46,946 nt of DNA from Candidatus Pacearchaeota archaeon (GTDB taxonomy: Archaea; Nanobdellota; Nanobdellia; Pacearchaeales; GW2011-AR1). The DNA is taken from NCBI GenBank assembly GCA_023136775.1, contig JAGLQO010000008.1, positions 1 to 46,946 of the forward strand, in the 5' to 3' direction. The notes beneath the pieces are model-generated. The model was not told the DNA's origin and made no database searches. It was given only the letters and a program-made list of their open reading frames with translations. This document shows, piece after piece, positions 19,609 through 30,002 of the stretch (positions within the stretch are counted from its first letter, which is position 1; every line of letters starts with the position of its first letter). Made by a program: the position numbers and the translations under genes.

Positions 19609-19671
19609 CTGGTAATTTTTTGAATATTTTATATACGACGAACACAGATTTATTCTCTAAAATAAGGGGTC

Positions 19672-22602
19672 CTATTTTTGGGAGTTTTTAGCAAATTCTA
19701 AAACTTTATTTAATTTTAATTTTAGATATCTTTTATCGACCGCATCTCCAAATTTCTTATATTTTTTTACTTTATTCTTATCAGTTATAACAAAAAACCA
19801 TTTTTCATATTGATTTAAGACTTTTAATTTCTCTTTCATTCTGCTAACTTTAGAAAGAACGCTTCCAGTCTCAATCTCAATTGCATATTTCTTTCCATTA
19901 ATTTCAAAAACAATATCAGGCTTTTTAGTTGTGTAAAGTTTGGTCTCAATCCCATTCTTTTCTAAAAATTCTGAAATATTATGTGTCATAAATAAATGCA
20001 TAAAACTTTCATTATGTCTTGGTTGTAAAACAAACTCTTCCATTTTATCATTCAACAAATTTTTGTATTTCTTAATCTGATAACTTTCATCCAAAAGAAA
20101 TTTTATCTCATCCTTTTTCAAATATTTTTTGTGAAAAAATCTTTTATTCGGATCAACTTTAATATTAACTTTATTCTGCATAACTTTTTCTTTCTTAATT
20201 ATTTTCAACTCATCTGGATTAGTAGTAATTAACCTATGTTCAGCAGGTGAAGCAATAACTTTCAATTCAGAATGATCATCTTCCATCATCAAAAGCCCTT
20301 CTCCGATATTTGCAGTCAAAAGATGAATTCTCTCATTTTCACTTAAATGAAAAGTTCTACAAATACTATCAATCACTGCAGGTTTTTGTTTCATTAGAAT
20401 AGTATACGCAGAATTTGCAAGAACCGATTTCCCAGCTTTTGAATCCAATAATCCCTCAACTTCCTGATTAATTAATAATAATCCTAAATTAAATTTCCTA
20501 CAAGTTTTTACAATCTCAAAGATATACCCAGCCTCTTCAGTCTTAGAGAGTAATGACCAAGCCTCATCGATTAACAATATTTTTCTGTTTAAATTGGATT
20601 TCATCTTCATATAAATATAATCCAAAACCAAAAACATAACAGACGGCTTAACTTGGGAAGGTAGATTCCCAATATCAAAACAAACAAGATTATTATTAAA
20701 ATCTAAATTAGTTTGCCTATTCATAAATCCAAAAACTCCAGAAACATACATATCGAGTCTACTAGCTAAACTATTAATCGTAGTCTTTTCCAATTTGGAA
20801 GCTTCGGTTTCCATTTGTTTAAATACTTTCATTAAATCTCCTAAGATTGGTGGTTCATTATTCCAAGTGTCTGGATTAGTCGTAATTCCTTTTAATTTGT
20901 AAGCTCTGTTTATCGCCTTATCGATAAATGCCCTCTGTATATCTGTTAAATCTCCTAGCATAACTTTCATTAAATCCATCAATGATAATCGTTTTTCTAT
21001 GTAGTCGTGTCCCATCAAATCAAGAGGGTTTATGATTGTCTTAGAATCTCTAGAAAGATCGATTCTCTGCCCCTTAAAATGCGACACAAGGGCTCCGTAT
21101 TCTCCTTGTGGATCAATAACCATAACTCTAACACCATTCAACAAATACCTAATTATTAACAACTTACAAAAGTAAGATTTTCCTCCACCCGATTGTGCCA
21201 ACACTATTCCATTAGGATTTGATAAATTGAAAATATCCTTTATTATTGGAATATTATTTTTATTAAGCCCGAGCCAAACTCCTGATTCATCAAACTTAGA
21301 AAAAGAGGATGTGAATGGAAAGAATGCAGACAATGCAGGAGTAGTTATGTTTCTTGTAATTTTTAAAAAATCTTTTGCTAAAGGCAAACAAGATTTTAAT
21401 CCATCTAACATTCTAAAAAGTGGCTTTCTCGGAATTATTAATAAAGAATTAAGTTCCGATTCTATTTTTCTAGTTAATAAATCAAGTTCCTTTAAGCTAT
21501 CTGCTCTACAATTAATATATAAACTAACATCAAATAATTTTTCATTTCCTTTTTGCAAATTAGATAAAATAGATTTTGTATCTTGATATTTAATTTCTAA
21601 ACTTGGGGATAGTTGGTTTTTTAGTTTCGCAGCATACAAATCTGCTCTTTGTTTTTGCAATTCTCTATTTAATAAAATTAAAGTTTGTTCTATTTGATGT
21701 GGATTAATATGTAAGGAAAAATCAAAATCCCCAGAACAACTTACTAGTCTATCAAGAAATCCATTTTCAACACTTCTTGGATAACCATAAGCATATATTA
21801 TTTTATGAAATTTGCCGTCGATATTTAGAAAATCTGGAGAGTTCTTTATTTCATCTGGATAAAGATTGGATTTCTGGCTTAATATTTTTGAAAAAATCAT
21901 CTTTAACTTATCGCTTTTCATTCTCGAAGTTTTAAGATTCAAACTATGTAATCTATCTTCACATAAATCTATCTGAATACTAATATCACTTGTTTCTGGA
22001 ATCACAACATAAAAATCTCTGTTCATGGCACTATTATCTTCAATTAAATTTTCCATGTGATTTTTGTAAGAATCAAACATTTCTTTATGATTTTCATTAG
22101 ACATTTTATTCTTTAGAGAATCGAGATATGAATCTAGATCAAGAGTCCCAGTTGTCATTAATATCTGAATTGGGAAATCTATGGAGTTAAGAAATTTTTG
22201 AAAAGCATAACTTATAGTTTCTTTTTCTTTTTGAGTTTTCATAGAAAAATTTATCGACTCTACCTTAATGACTGCAATCTTTTTATTATTGGAAATAATT
22301 AGATTATCTTTTATTTTACCTAAAGCCAAAGCCTTTTCTAATTTTTCTTGTGTGTCTAAATTTCTAAATTTTAACCAAGTATACCAGTTTTTTATATTGT
22401 TTTGCAAATCAAAAAACATAAAGCCAATAGCTAGTAAGCTTGGTATTGAAGATAAAAATATCCTTATGGGTAAATTTGCTTGTAATTTAAAAAATAACCC
22501 GAATGCTATTGGTAAGAATATTAAAACATAAAATAGTTGAGTAAAAGTTAATCCAAAAACTATTTTCTCCTTATATTCTAATTGTTGAGGAATTTCATAC
22601 AT
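19672..22602 (-). CDS. VirB4-like T4SS ATPase with N-terminal PrgI/VirB3-like TM domain and C-terminal PD-(D/E)XK-like domain
   Basis: N-term TM region; AQSGGGKSYFCK Walker A; ILLIDEAWSLL Walker B; C-term KPDIVFEINGKKYAIEIETGS. Confidence 0.85.
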   Translation of the reverse strand: MYEIPQQLEYKEKIVFGLTFTQLFYVLIFLPIAFGLFFKLQANLPIRIFLSSIPSLLAIGFMFFDLQNNIKNWYTWLKFRNLDTQEKLEKALALGKIKDNLIISNNKKIAVIKVESINFSMKTQKEKETISYAFQKFLNSIDFPIQILMTTGTLDLDSYLDSLKNKMSNENHKEMFDSYKNHMENLIEDNSAMNRDFYVVIPETSDISIQIDLCEDRLHSLNLKTSRMKSDKLKMIFSKILSQKSNLYPDEIKNSPDFLNIDGKFHKIIYAYGYPRSVENGFLDRLVSCSGDFDFSLHINPHQIEQTLILLNRELQKQRADLYAAKLKNQLSPSLEIKYQDTKSILSNLQKGNEKLFDVSLYINCRADSLKELDLLTRKIESELNSLLIIPRKPLFRMLDGLKSCLPLAKDFLKITRNITTPALSAFFPFTSSFSKFDESGVWLGLNKNNIPIIKDIFNLSNPNGIVLAQSGGGKSYFCKLLIIRYLLNGVRVMVIDPQGEYGALVSHFKGQRIDLSRDSKTIINPLDLMGHDYIEKRLSLMDLMKVMLGDLTDIQRAFIDKAINRAYKLKGITTNPDTWNNEPPILGDLMKVFKQMETEASKLEKTTINSLASRLDMYVSGVFGFMNRQTNLDFNNNLVCFDIGNLPSQVKPSVMFLVLDYIYMKMKSNLNRKILLIDEAWSLLSKTEEAGYIFEIVKTCRKFNLGLLLINQEVEGLLDSKAGKSVLANSAYTILMKQKPAVIDSICRTFHLSENERIHLLTANIGEGLLMMEDDHSELKVIASPAEHRLITTNPDELKIIKKEKVMQNKVNIKVDPNKRFFHKKYLKKDEIKFLLDESYQIKKYKNLLNDKMEEFVLQPRHNESFMHLFMTHNISEFLEKNGIETKLYTTKKPDIVFEINGKKYAIEIETGSVLSKVSRMKEKLKVLNQYEKWFFVITDKNKVKKYKKFGDAVDKRYLKLKLNKVLEFAKNSQK

Positions 22603-22603
22603 C

Positions 22604-23431
22604 TTATGCTAATGCCCCCGCAACTTTGGCAACAGTTCCAATTGGACCAGCCAAAGCATTGGCAGCTTTAATAATAACAAATAAAATTAAAAATACCGTC
22701 AACAAATTTACTAAGGAGAAAGCTCCGATCATAACAATTATTTTCATATTTCTAAACAATGATAATTCCAAGAACTTTGAAGATGCTAAGAATACTATAG
22801 AATAAAAAAATGGCAAAGACATTATCACGAATAAATAATTTAAAATTAATTTTCCATATTGATTTAATGGTTCTACAAAATAAAAGAAAATTCCAATAGC
22901 GAAGAAGATTACTCCTATTCCTACGCAAATATATCTTAAAACTAGGAAAATTAATGTAATTACCAAAGTCATGATATATGGAAGTAGAAGAACTAGCTCT
23001 AATCCAATATTTGTTATACTATCCATAGTTATTAAGAAAAAATCATCTCTGATTAAATTAAAAATTACAGTAGATACGGCAGAAATAACCTTAAGGATTA
23101 ATTCATACAGAAAAAAACTAATTTGAATAAATATCATCATTAAAATAATATTAGACAGACTTCTCTTTGCTTTCTCTCGTTGCTCTACGGAATGTCCTGA
23201 CAATAAAAACCTAAACCCAGTAATCAAAAGAAGTATACCATAAAATAATGAAAGGATGTAAATTATAATTACCCACGTTTCTGTAAATATTTCTATATTC
23301 ACTGGCTCGGTCAAAAGCTTGTCAACCATATCTAGCAATGGTCTTATTGGCTGATTTAAAATATAAATTAAAAATTCAAAGAACTTTTCAACTAAGCAAC
23401 TTCCAAGATTAGTTATTCCGCAATCACTCAT
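22604..23431 (-). CDS. VirB6/TrbL-like polytopic membrane protein
   Basis: Multiple TMs, position in the T4SS operon, overlap with upstream gene. Confidence 0.65.
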   Translation of the reverse strand: MSDCGITNLGSCLVEKFFEFLIYILNQPIRPLLDMVDKLLTEPVNIEIFTETWVIIIYILSLFYGILLLITGFRFLLSGHSVEQREKAKRSLSNIILMMIFIQISFFLYELILKVISAVSTVIFNLIRDDFFLITMDSITNIGLELVLLLPYIMTLVITLIFLVLRYICVGIGVIFFAIGIFFYFVEPLNQYGKLILNYLFVIMSLPFFYSIVFLASSKFLELSLFRNMKIIVMIGAFSLVNLLTVFLILFVIIKAANALAGPIGTVAKVAGALA

Positions 23432-24753
23432 AATAACCTAAGTGAAAAATAATATTTACTCAAAAAGCTAAATATAATATATCCAAAAAATCCAATAGAG
23501 GAAAATTCAATTAGAAGTTCTTTATCATCTTCATCAAAAACATTAATGAATCTTTTTGTTTTTCTTGTATTTAATTGAGCCGTAATTTTATTTTGATTTT
23601 CTACGGCTTTGAATTCTGCAAAATTCTTTGCTATTATACTTTCTCCAGCATAAGTTATATTTAACTCTAAATTCTCTGGAAGAATAGTTACACTGATTGT
23701 TTCATCAATATAATAATTCAATTTGTCCGTTTTTATTTCAAAATCAATTTCATTATAACTTAAATCACAATTTCTTAGAATATTTCCAAAATGACTAAAT
23801 AATTTTATTCTACAATTCGCAATATCTTTTATAACGAACTCAAATCTATCTTGATTCTCATCAACATGAATATTATTAAGTTCTGTATTTTCTTCTCTTA
23901 TTGCTTCCAGTGTTAAAACATAATATGGTAAAGTATAATTCAATTTGTAAATATAATTGGTTCTTCTATATTCAGCGTCTATAAAACTTAATTCTAATGC
24001 ACTAATATTATTTGCTTCAAGATAACCTGCTGTCATTCCGTTATATTCATTTGTTATTTCAAACAAGCTTTCAGGATTAGCTTTTAGTAATTTAGTATTA
24101 AGAGTATCTGATATTGTTATTCTATCTGTTACATATTCGCTATAACTGTACCTACACCATCCATTTCTTCTTCTATAATGTTTGATTCTATATTTGACTT
24201 TGATTTCAACTTGTGATTTCAAAATTATATTATCGTTATTACTTCCACTAATTACGAAACTCATTAATTTATTATTTCCAATATAATTCCCATTAATAAA
24301 AATTCTTAAAGTTTCATCTTGATCCCTTAAAGAATATCTCGTCCTACAATCATACCTTTGCCTATGAGTTGGAAGTTCTATATCATAATTATATTCAGAT
24401 AATATTTTTCCTCTCTCTGGAATGTAAAGTATACCCTCTTCTAAAACCGAGGGCATTGGAGCTATAATTTTTATCCAAGCATCTTTTATAACTCCTCTAT
24501 TTGTTGTAATCCCATTGGGAGATTCTTCAATATTTAAATCTAAATTCCAAGAATAAACAAAATCATGATCTGGAAATACATTTGTAGGATTAAAAATATC
24601 TGCAATTAAAAGATTCTTTTCTATTATACTTAAACTGCTATCTTTAATTGAATTGCAAATTTCTATTTCTCCAGCGATTAAATCATTACAATTAAACGCA
24701 GTTGCCAAAGGCAAAGCTAAGGCAACTGCTAATAATAAAAAGATTTTATTCAT
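23428..24753 (-). CDS. secreted/membrane-anchored protein of the T4SS-like operon
   Basis: N-terminal signal sequence, C-terminal hydrophobic segment. Confidence 0.55.
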   Translation of the reverse strand: MNKIFLLLAVALALPLATAFNCNDLIAGEIEICNSIKDSSLSIIEKNLLIADIFNPTNVFPDHDFVYSWNLDLNIEESPNGITTNRGVIKDAWIKIIAPMPSVLEEGILYIPERGKILSEYNYDIELPTHRQRYDCRTRYSLRDQDETLRIFINGNYIGNNKLMSFVISGSNNDNIILKSQVEIKVKYRIKHYRRRNGWCRYSYSEYVTDRITISDTLNTKLLKANPESLFEITNEYNGMTAGYLEANNISALELSFIDAEYRRTNYIYKLNYTLPYYVLTLEAIREENTELNNIHVDENQDRFEFVIKDIANCRIKLFSHFGNILRNCDLSYNEIDFEIKTDKLNYYIDETISVTILPENLELNITYAGESIIAKNFAEFKAVENQNKITAQLNTRKTKRFINVFDEDDKELLIEFSSIGFFGYIIFSFLSKYYFSLRLL

Positions 24754-24762
24754 TTCACAAAG

Positions 24763-25098
24763 TTATCCCAGGACAAGATCTACGACAAAAGGTGCTGCCC
24801 ATATTACTATGAGTCCTATGATAACATACATTACCATATTCTTAGCCTTCTCTCGCTTGCCTGGATCTGAACCACTAGCAACATAAGTAATACCTGCAAA
24901 AAGCATTACCAATCCTGCTATTACCGTCGCTGCATATTTGACTAAGTCATATATCACAGTAAGTGGAGCTAAGATTTCTTCAAAATCTGCATCACTCGCT
25001 GCAACTGCTAACCCAATCTGAATTACTATTAATAGTAATATCGCAACTAAGGTAAGATTCAATCTTTGTTTAGTTCTTTGTTGTGGTTTATGTGCCAT
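24763..25098 (-). CDS. VirB2/TrbC pilin-like protein
   Basis: Two hydrophobic segments with GSDPGKREKAKNMVMYVIIGLIVIWAAP, typical of TrbC/VirB2-like proteins. Confidence 0.7.
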   Translation of the reverse strand: MAHKPQQRTKQRLNLTLVAILLLIVIQIGLAVAASDADFEEILAPLTVIYDLVKYAATVIAGLVMLFAGITYVASGSDPGKREKAKNMVMYVIIGLIVIWAAPFVVDLVLG

Positions 25099-25220
25099 TG
25101 CAAAATCTGTTTGAGTTTTTTCTTATTTTTGTATTTTGATTTTAAAACATTAAAACAAGTTTCACAAACATTAGATTCCTCATTTAGTTCTTTTCCACAA
25201 AGGATACATTGTGTTTCCAT
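25059..25220 (-). CDS. small zinc-ribbon protein
   Basis: METQCILCGKELNEESNVCETCFNVLKSKYKNKKKL... two CxxC; overlaps VirB2-like gene 5' end. Confidence 0.5.
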   Translation of the reverse strand: METQCILCGKELNEESNVCETCFNVLKSKYKNKKKLKQILQWHINHNKELNKD

Positions 25221-25434
25221 AATTTATCTAGATCGATTGGTTATAAAGCGACTCGGAGAAAAATTGGTTACTAGAAAATAGTTTAAAAAATAACCATTTC
25301 TTTTCCTATTTATTATAAGTCTTGATTCAATAATTATTTTATGGAAGGAAAAATTTCAGAAGATATTGGAGACGAAATAATTATTAAATTAAAAGAAATA
25401 AATAAAATATTAAAGAATATTCTTAGGAGGAACA

Positions 25435-25620
25435 ATGCAAAAGAATGCACAAATTCATCTTGTATTAGAAACTTTTCGGCTTGAGAAATTAAAACAATTA
25501 GCAAGGGAAGAAAATATCAGCTTGAATAATTATTGTTTATCTAGGATTTACACAAGACCTCAATTAACCATTATTGAAGAAAAATTAAACAAACTATTAA
25601 ATAAAAATGGAATTAAATAA
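25435..25620 (+). CDS. small putative RHH/regulatory protein
   Basis: 61 aa; aggagg before ATG. Confidence 0.5.
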   Translation: MQKNAQIHLVLETFRLEKLKQLAREENISLNNYCLSRIYTRPQLTIIEEKLNKLLNKNGIK

Positions 25621-26248
25621 AATAATTCAAGGGGATTGCATCCAGATCATGAAAGAAATGCCCAGTAGATACATCGATTTAATTGTCACAGATCCACCCT
25701 ATGGAGATAATGTTGGATATGGATGGAATAACAAGACAATAATAAATAATGAAAATCCATTAATTAATTGTACCGCTTTAGTAGAAATGTATCGAGTTCT
25801 AAAATTAAATAGTTCTCTTTATTTATTTACTAATTGGAAACATTATCCATTCTTAACAGAGTTTATCTCTAGATATACTAAATTTAAAATTAGACACTTG
25901 GTAGTTTGGGAAAAACATAATTTTGGACTGGGTTGGGCGTTTAGACATCAATATGAATTAATATTAGTCTTAGAGAAAGGTAAACCTAAATATAATTTAA
26001 AGAATTTCTCAGATGTCCAAACTGCTTCGCATATAAATCATAATAAATCAAATCACCCTCATCAAAAGCCAGTTGATTTATTAATGAAAATGATTGAACA
26101 TAGTTCTAAGGTTGGAGATTTAGTTTTGGATCCGTTTGCTGGTAGTGGTTCTACTGGTAAGGCTTGTGAAAAACTTGATAGGAAGTGGATTGGAATTGAG
26201 TTGGATGAGAAGTGGATCAATAGGAGAGAGAAAGATAATGGGAAATAA
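25607..26248 (+). CDS. DNA methyltransferase (N4/N6, orphan)
   Basis: DLIVTDPPYGD and DPFAGSGSTGKAC motifs. Confidence 0.92.
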   Translation: MELNKIIQGDCIQIMKEMPSRYIDLIVTDPPYGDNVGYGWNNKTIINNENPLINCTALVEMYRVLKLNSSLYLFTNWKHYPFLTEFISRYTKFKIRHLVVWEKHNFGLGWAFRHQYELILVLEKGKPKYNLKNFSDVQTASHINHNKSNHPHQKPVDLLMKMIEHSSKVGDLVLDPFAGSGSTGKACEKLDRKWIGIELDEKWINRREKDNGK

Positions 26249-26576
26249 TACTTTAAAATTGAGATTTGTTGAACATTTTGCTATATTTACAATTACAGGA
26301 TTTTTGCTATATGAATTTTTGATGAATATGCAAATAACTCTTTTTAGTTATAATATTTTTGGTGAATTAATGTTAATTACTATATGGTATTTAGCTTGGA
26401 TGGGCACAATGAGCCTGATTAAAAAGCTGTTGAAGAGGAGTTTGCAGGAGGTGAAAATGGGAGACGAATATATTGAAAGACGTAGAGAAGCAATCAAGAG
26501 TTCTAAGACTGATGAGGAGATAGATAATGTTTTGAATGGAACTTATAATGATGGCTTCGAAGATGGAAATGATTGA
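26238..26576 (+). CDS. small membrane protein
   Basis: Start MGNNTLKLRF overlaps methyltransferase end; two hydrophobic segments. Confidence 0.5.
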   Translation: MGNNTLKLRFVEHFAIFTITGFLLYEFLMNMQITLFSYNIFGELMLITIWYLAWMGTMSLIKKLLKRSLQEVKMGDEYIERRREAIKSSKTDEEIDNVLNGTYNDGFEDGND

Positions 26577-26661
26577 AGATAATTTGAAAAGTGGAAATAC
26601 AATCAATTATAAGGCTTATAGGAAGTTGGGTAGGTATTGAGTTGGATAATAATTTTTATAC

Positions 26662-28158
26662 TTATATAATATATTCAAAAGCACCCATATCAATTCTTAA
26701 ACCTCCACCTATGGGTACTGAATCCAGTGGGTCTCCAGAATCTATAGCTAAAGAATTTAGTTGTAGATTATAATTATCATCATTCGGATTAATAAATAAG
26801 GGATCAAACTCCTCTAGGTTAGAGTATGTTGATGCTACATTTATTATCGGAGCAGAATTTCTAACACGGTAATTACCCCAGAAAATTATATTTTTTATAA
26901 TCGCACTATCATATCCACTCGAAAGATGAACCCCTGGAGTGTTCCAATAACCAGTATTTTCAACAACGGTATTACTAGAGAATATTAAATTTGTATGACT
27001 TCTTGATTCTAAGGTTAGTGCTCCTCCATAATTAGTCGCATAATTTTTGTCTATTAAACAATTGATAATTGATACATTTCCAGTCTCTATAAAGATTCCA
27101 CCTCCATTTGTCGCTGTATTTCCTGTAATTCTACAATCCTCTAAATTAACATTGCCCTCAATATAAATTCCTCCGCCATGAACACCTTTATTTCCACCAT
27201 TTGCTAAAGTAATCCCCTTAAGGGTACTACTTAGTCCAGAAGGTATAAGTGCCTTTACTAATGTTAGACCACGATTACCTCCATCAATTATAGTTTCCTC
27301 ATAGCCAGAGCCAATTAATGTTATATTTTTTGTGATAATAATATTTTCATTATAAATTCCTGCTTTAACATTAATTATATTGTTATTAACCACATTATCA
27401 ATAGCATTTTGAATTAGTTTAAATTTGGTTAATCCAAATCCATCTTCAGATGTATTATAATTACCATCAACATACACCGTGAATCCAGCCGCACAAATTT
27501 CATTAGATTTGTTTACAGGTAATGCTATCACAGGACTTTCACAAAAAGAGCTTGTTGTCCCAGGATTTATACAAGTATAATTTTGAAAATTTTGATAGAC
27601 ATTATCATCTTGGCAGAAATAATCCCCAACATAAGATGAAATACCGCAATCTAAAGAATTATAGCACATAACTGTAGTATTAGTATTATTACCTGTTTGA
27701 TTAGTGTCATTTATAGAGGAACAGACATTAAAATCACATCCCAAACTTTCATTTCTTATAACTTGGCTACCATCTTCACACATAAATATGTCATCTTCAC
27801 AAGAAGATATACAGGTTTCATTATACCATATCCCAACCTCTAAGCATTCGTTTGCATTACATAAGTCTAAATTTTCAATACTGCAGCCAATGGGTTTGGT
27901 GTAACTTTTAGCCCATCCTATTTTTTTCTCAAAAATCTTTAATATTCCCTTGGAGCAAGAATTAACTTTATCTTTACCTGGTTTTATCTCTAGAATCTGA
28001 TTACAACTGCAACCGTAGATTATTTGCTTCCCCTCTGTATTTGGACATTCATCCTCATTATTCAAAACACCATCACTATCACTATCACCAGCACTAACAA
28101 ATCCAATTAACAAGAAAAAGAAAATCAAAAATATTACTTCTTTCATAAAAATGATCAA
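26662..28158 (-). CDS. secreted protein with right-handed beta-helix (pectin lyase-like) repeats
   Basis: Signal peptide, DSDSDGVLNNEDECP, NIINVKAGIYNENIIITKNITLIGSGYEETIIDGG and G-G-I repeats. Confidence 0.8.
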   Translation of the reverse strand: MIIFMKEVIFLIFFFLLIGFVSAGDSDSDGVLNNEDECPNTEGKQIIYGCSCNQILEIKPGKDKVNSCSKGILKIFEKKIGWAKSYTKPIGCSIENLDLCNANECLEVGIWYNETCISSCEDDIFMCEDGSQVIRNESLGCDFNVCSSINDTNQTGNNTNTTVMCYNSLDCGISSYVGDYFCQDDNVYQNFQNYTCINPGTTSSFCESPVIALPVNKSNEICAAGFTVYVDGNYNTSEDGFGLTKFKLIQNAIDNVVNNNIINVKAGIYNENIIITKNITLIGSGYEETIIDGGNRGLTLVKALIPSGLSSTLKGITLANGGNKGVHGGGIYIEGNVNLEDCRITGNTATNGGGIFIETGNVSIINCLIDKNYATNYGGALTLESRSHTNLIFSSNTVVENTGYWNTPGVHLSSGYDSAIIKNIIFWGNYRVRNSAPIINVASTYSNLEEFDPLFINPNDDNYNLQLNSLAIDSGDPLDSVPIGGGLRIDMGAFEYII

Positions 28159-28240
28159 ACAATTATCTTTTTAAATATTATTATACTTTATTAATTAATT
28201 AAACTTCCCCGCTACTATAAGTTGGATTATTTCATAATTT

Positions 28241-29419
28241 TCACACCTGAATAACCCTCAACAACTGAAACTCCCTAATCATTATCTTCATCTCATCAAC
28301 CTCTGGCATAATCACACTCATCTGTCTTTCTAACATCTCAACTCTATCTTGCAAAACCTCTTTTTCATTTTTTGCCTTAACTAGCTCCTTTTCTATCTCT
28401 GTTTTTGTCAAATCTATTAACATATCATCTTCATTAATAGTGTCTCTCATTCCAAGCATATCAGAATAATAATGAATTTTATCCGACTTTTTCCAACCAA
28501 ATCTGTATTTTAGTGCTGATTCAGACTTATATCTCGGAAGCCAATAACAACAGGAGCAATGTCTAAAATCATACATTGTAAGCTCTGAGTATTTTTGACC
28601 TGCAAGACTCTTGATATCTCCAAATAATTTCTTCCCATATTTTTTCAGATATTCATTAACAGTATTTGGTTTAATCTGGAATAAAAAATCCTCCCGCTGA
28701 AGATTATTAATTTCAATATATTCTTTTATAACTCTAGAGCAGAACATTAATTTAATTCTCCTTCCAAAAGTTTTGCTAACTTCATCTCTTATAGTAAGTT
28801 CTCTGCAATTGTTATGCAAATCTGAAACCTTGATGTTTATCAATTCGCTAGGTGCTCTTATGCCTGTATCAAAAAGAAATGTAATTAATGTTTTATATTT
28901 GAAATTCACATTTTCACATAATCTAGATATTTGTTCTTCAGTTAAATATACCCAAGATGGCTTATCTTTAGTAGTATCTAAGTCAATTGTAATGTCTTCT
29001 ACATTTATTCCATTTTTTCTGTTAACCTTTTGATGCCAATGCCAGAATGCTTTGAATATTTTAACAAAGTTTGCAGGGTCTCTGTAAATTCCCCCCTTAA
29101 CCTTTTCAATTGTGCCATTTCTCATACCACTAAAGAATATATGTAAGGTTCTCTCTGTAACTTTTGTTATATCTTTTAGATCATAAAGTTCATCGAACTT
29201 TTTTGAGAGAAATATCATTCTTTGTTTTAAACTATTTAGACGAGTAAAACTCCTAGAGCCTTTTTTATTTTTGCCAGAAATATTTAGACCATGCTCCATG
29301 TCAAAAATATAATCTAAAATAGTTTTTGAATTCTCTTTAGATAATTCTGGAATGCCATCCTTCACAGATTCTTTCCAGGAAAGATATCTTTCCTTATGCT
29401 TATAGGGATCTATCTTCAT
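28241..29419 (-). CDS. tyrosine recombinase/integrase
   Basis: TGIRAPSELINIKVSDL, MYDFRHCSCCYWL, C-terminal IHYYSDM; next to tRNA-Asp. Confidence 0.85.
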   Translation of the reverse strand: MKIDPYKHKERYLSWKESVKDGIPELSKENSKTILDYIFDMEHGLNISGKNKKGSRSFTRLNSLKQRMIFLSKKFDELYDLKDITKVTERTLHIFFSGMRNGTIEKVKGGIYRDPANFVKIFKAFWHWHQKVNRKNGINVEDITIDLDTTKDKPSWVYLTEEQISRLCENVNFKYKTLITFLFDTGIRAPSELINIKVSDLHNNCRELTIRDEVSKTFGRRIKLMFCSRVIKEYIEINNLQREDFLFQIKPNTVNEYLKKYGKKLFGDIKSLAGQKYSELTMYDFRHCSCCYWLPRYKSESALKYRFGWKKSDKIHYYSDMLGMRDTINEDDMLIDLTKTEIEKELVKAKNEKEVLQDRVEMLERQMSVIMPEVDEMKIMIREFQLLRVIQV

Positions 29420-29508
29420 TCATTTTAGAAGAGATATTATATAAAAAGTCCATTGTATAAATCTTGTATATCGACGGAAAGCCCATCGATTTCCATTTTT
29501 GTCCAGAA

Positions 29509-29580
29509 CGCCCCAACCGGGGATTGAACCCGGATCTCGGCCGCGACAGGGCCGTGTACTAACCACTATACTATTGAGGC
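29509..29580 (-). tRNA. tRNA-Asp (GTC)
   Basis: Cloverleaf from GCCTCAATAGTATAGTGG... with anticodon loop CTGTCGC and acceptor pairing. Confidence 0.95.
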
Positions 29581-29653
29581 AGTGGTATTCAAAACTCTTT
29601 ACAGTGTCATGAATATAATTATAATTAAGAGAATTGCTTTTTAAGAGTATCGA

Positions 29654-29905
29654 TTACTTCTTTTTTTTTACAATTCTGACCTTTTTCACAAGAGCAATTT
29701 TCTTTGCTGGTTTCTTTTCAGTTAGCTTTGATACGTCAGATCGGAGTTTTCCAATCTCTTCTAGAAGCATGGCGTGGTTCAAAGACAGTTGTTGCATCTT
29801 CTCGTGAATGTCAGAAAATGCGTCGTTAAGCATTAGCATGTCTTTTTTGACATAACCAAAACTTGCTGAAACATTTCTTTCAACTTGTGCTGCTGTTTTT
29901 TCCAT
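29654..29905 (-). CDS. small coiled-coil protein with Lys-rich tail
   Basis: 83 aa heptad-like region, KKPAKKIALVKKVRIVKKKK end. Confidence 0.5.
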   Translation of the reverse strand: MEKTAAQVERNVSASFGYVKKDMLMLNDAFSDIHEKMQQLSLNHAMLLEEIGKLRSDVSKLTEKKPAKKIALVKKVRIVKKKK

Positions 29906-30002
29906 AATAAATTATATTTACTATATTTATAAAACTTTTGTAACTTTAGAATTACAACTGACGGAACCTAGGGTTCCCTACAGATAGCCCCCTCTAATTA
30001 GT

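Noticed and set aside
21227-22531. ORFs opposite the VirB4-like gene
   Set aside because: Shadow ORFs on the opposite strand of a well supported CDS.
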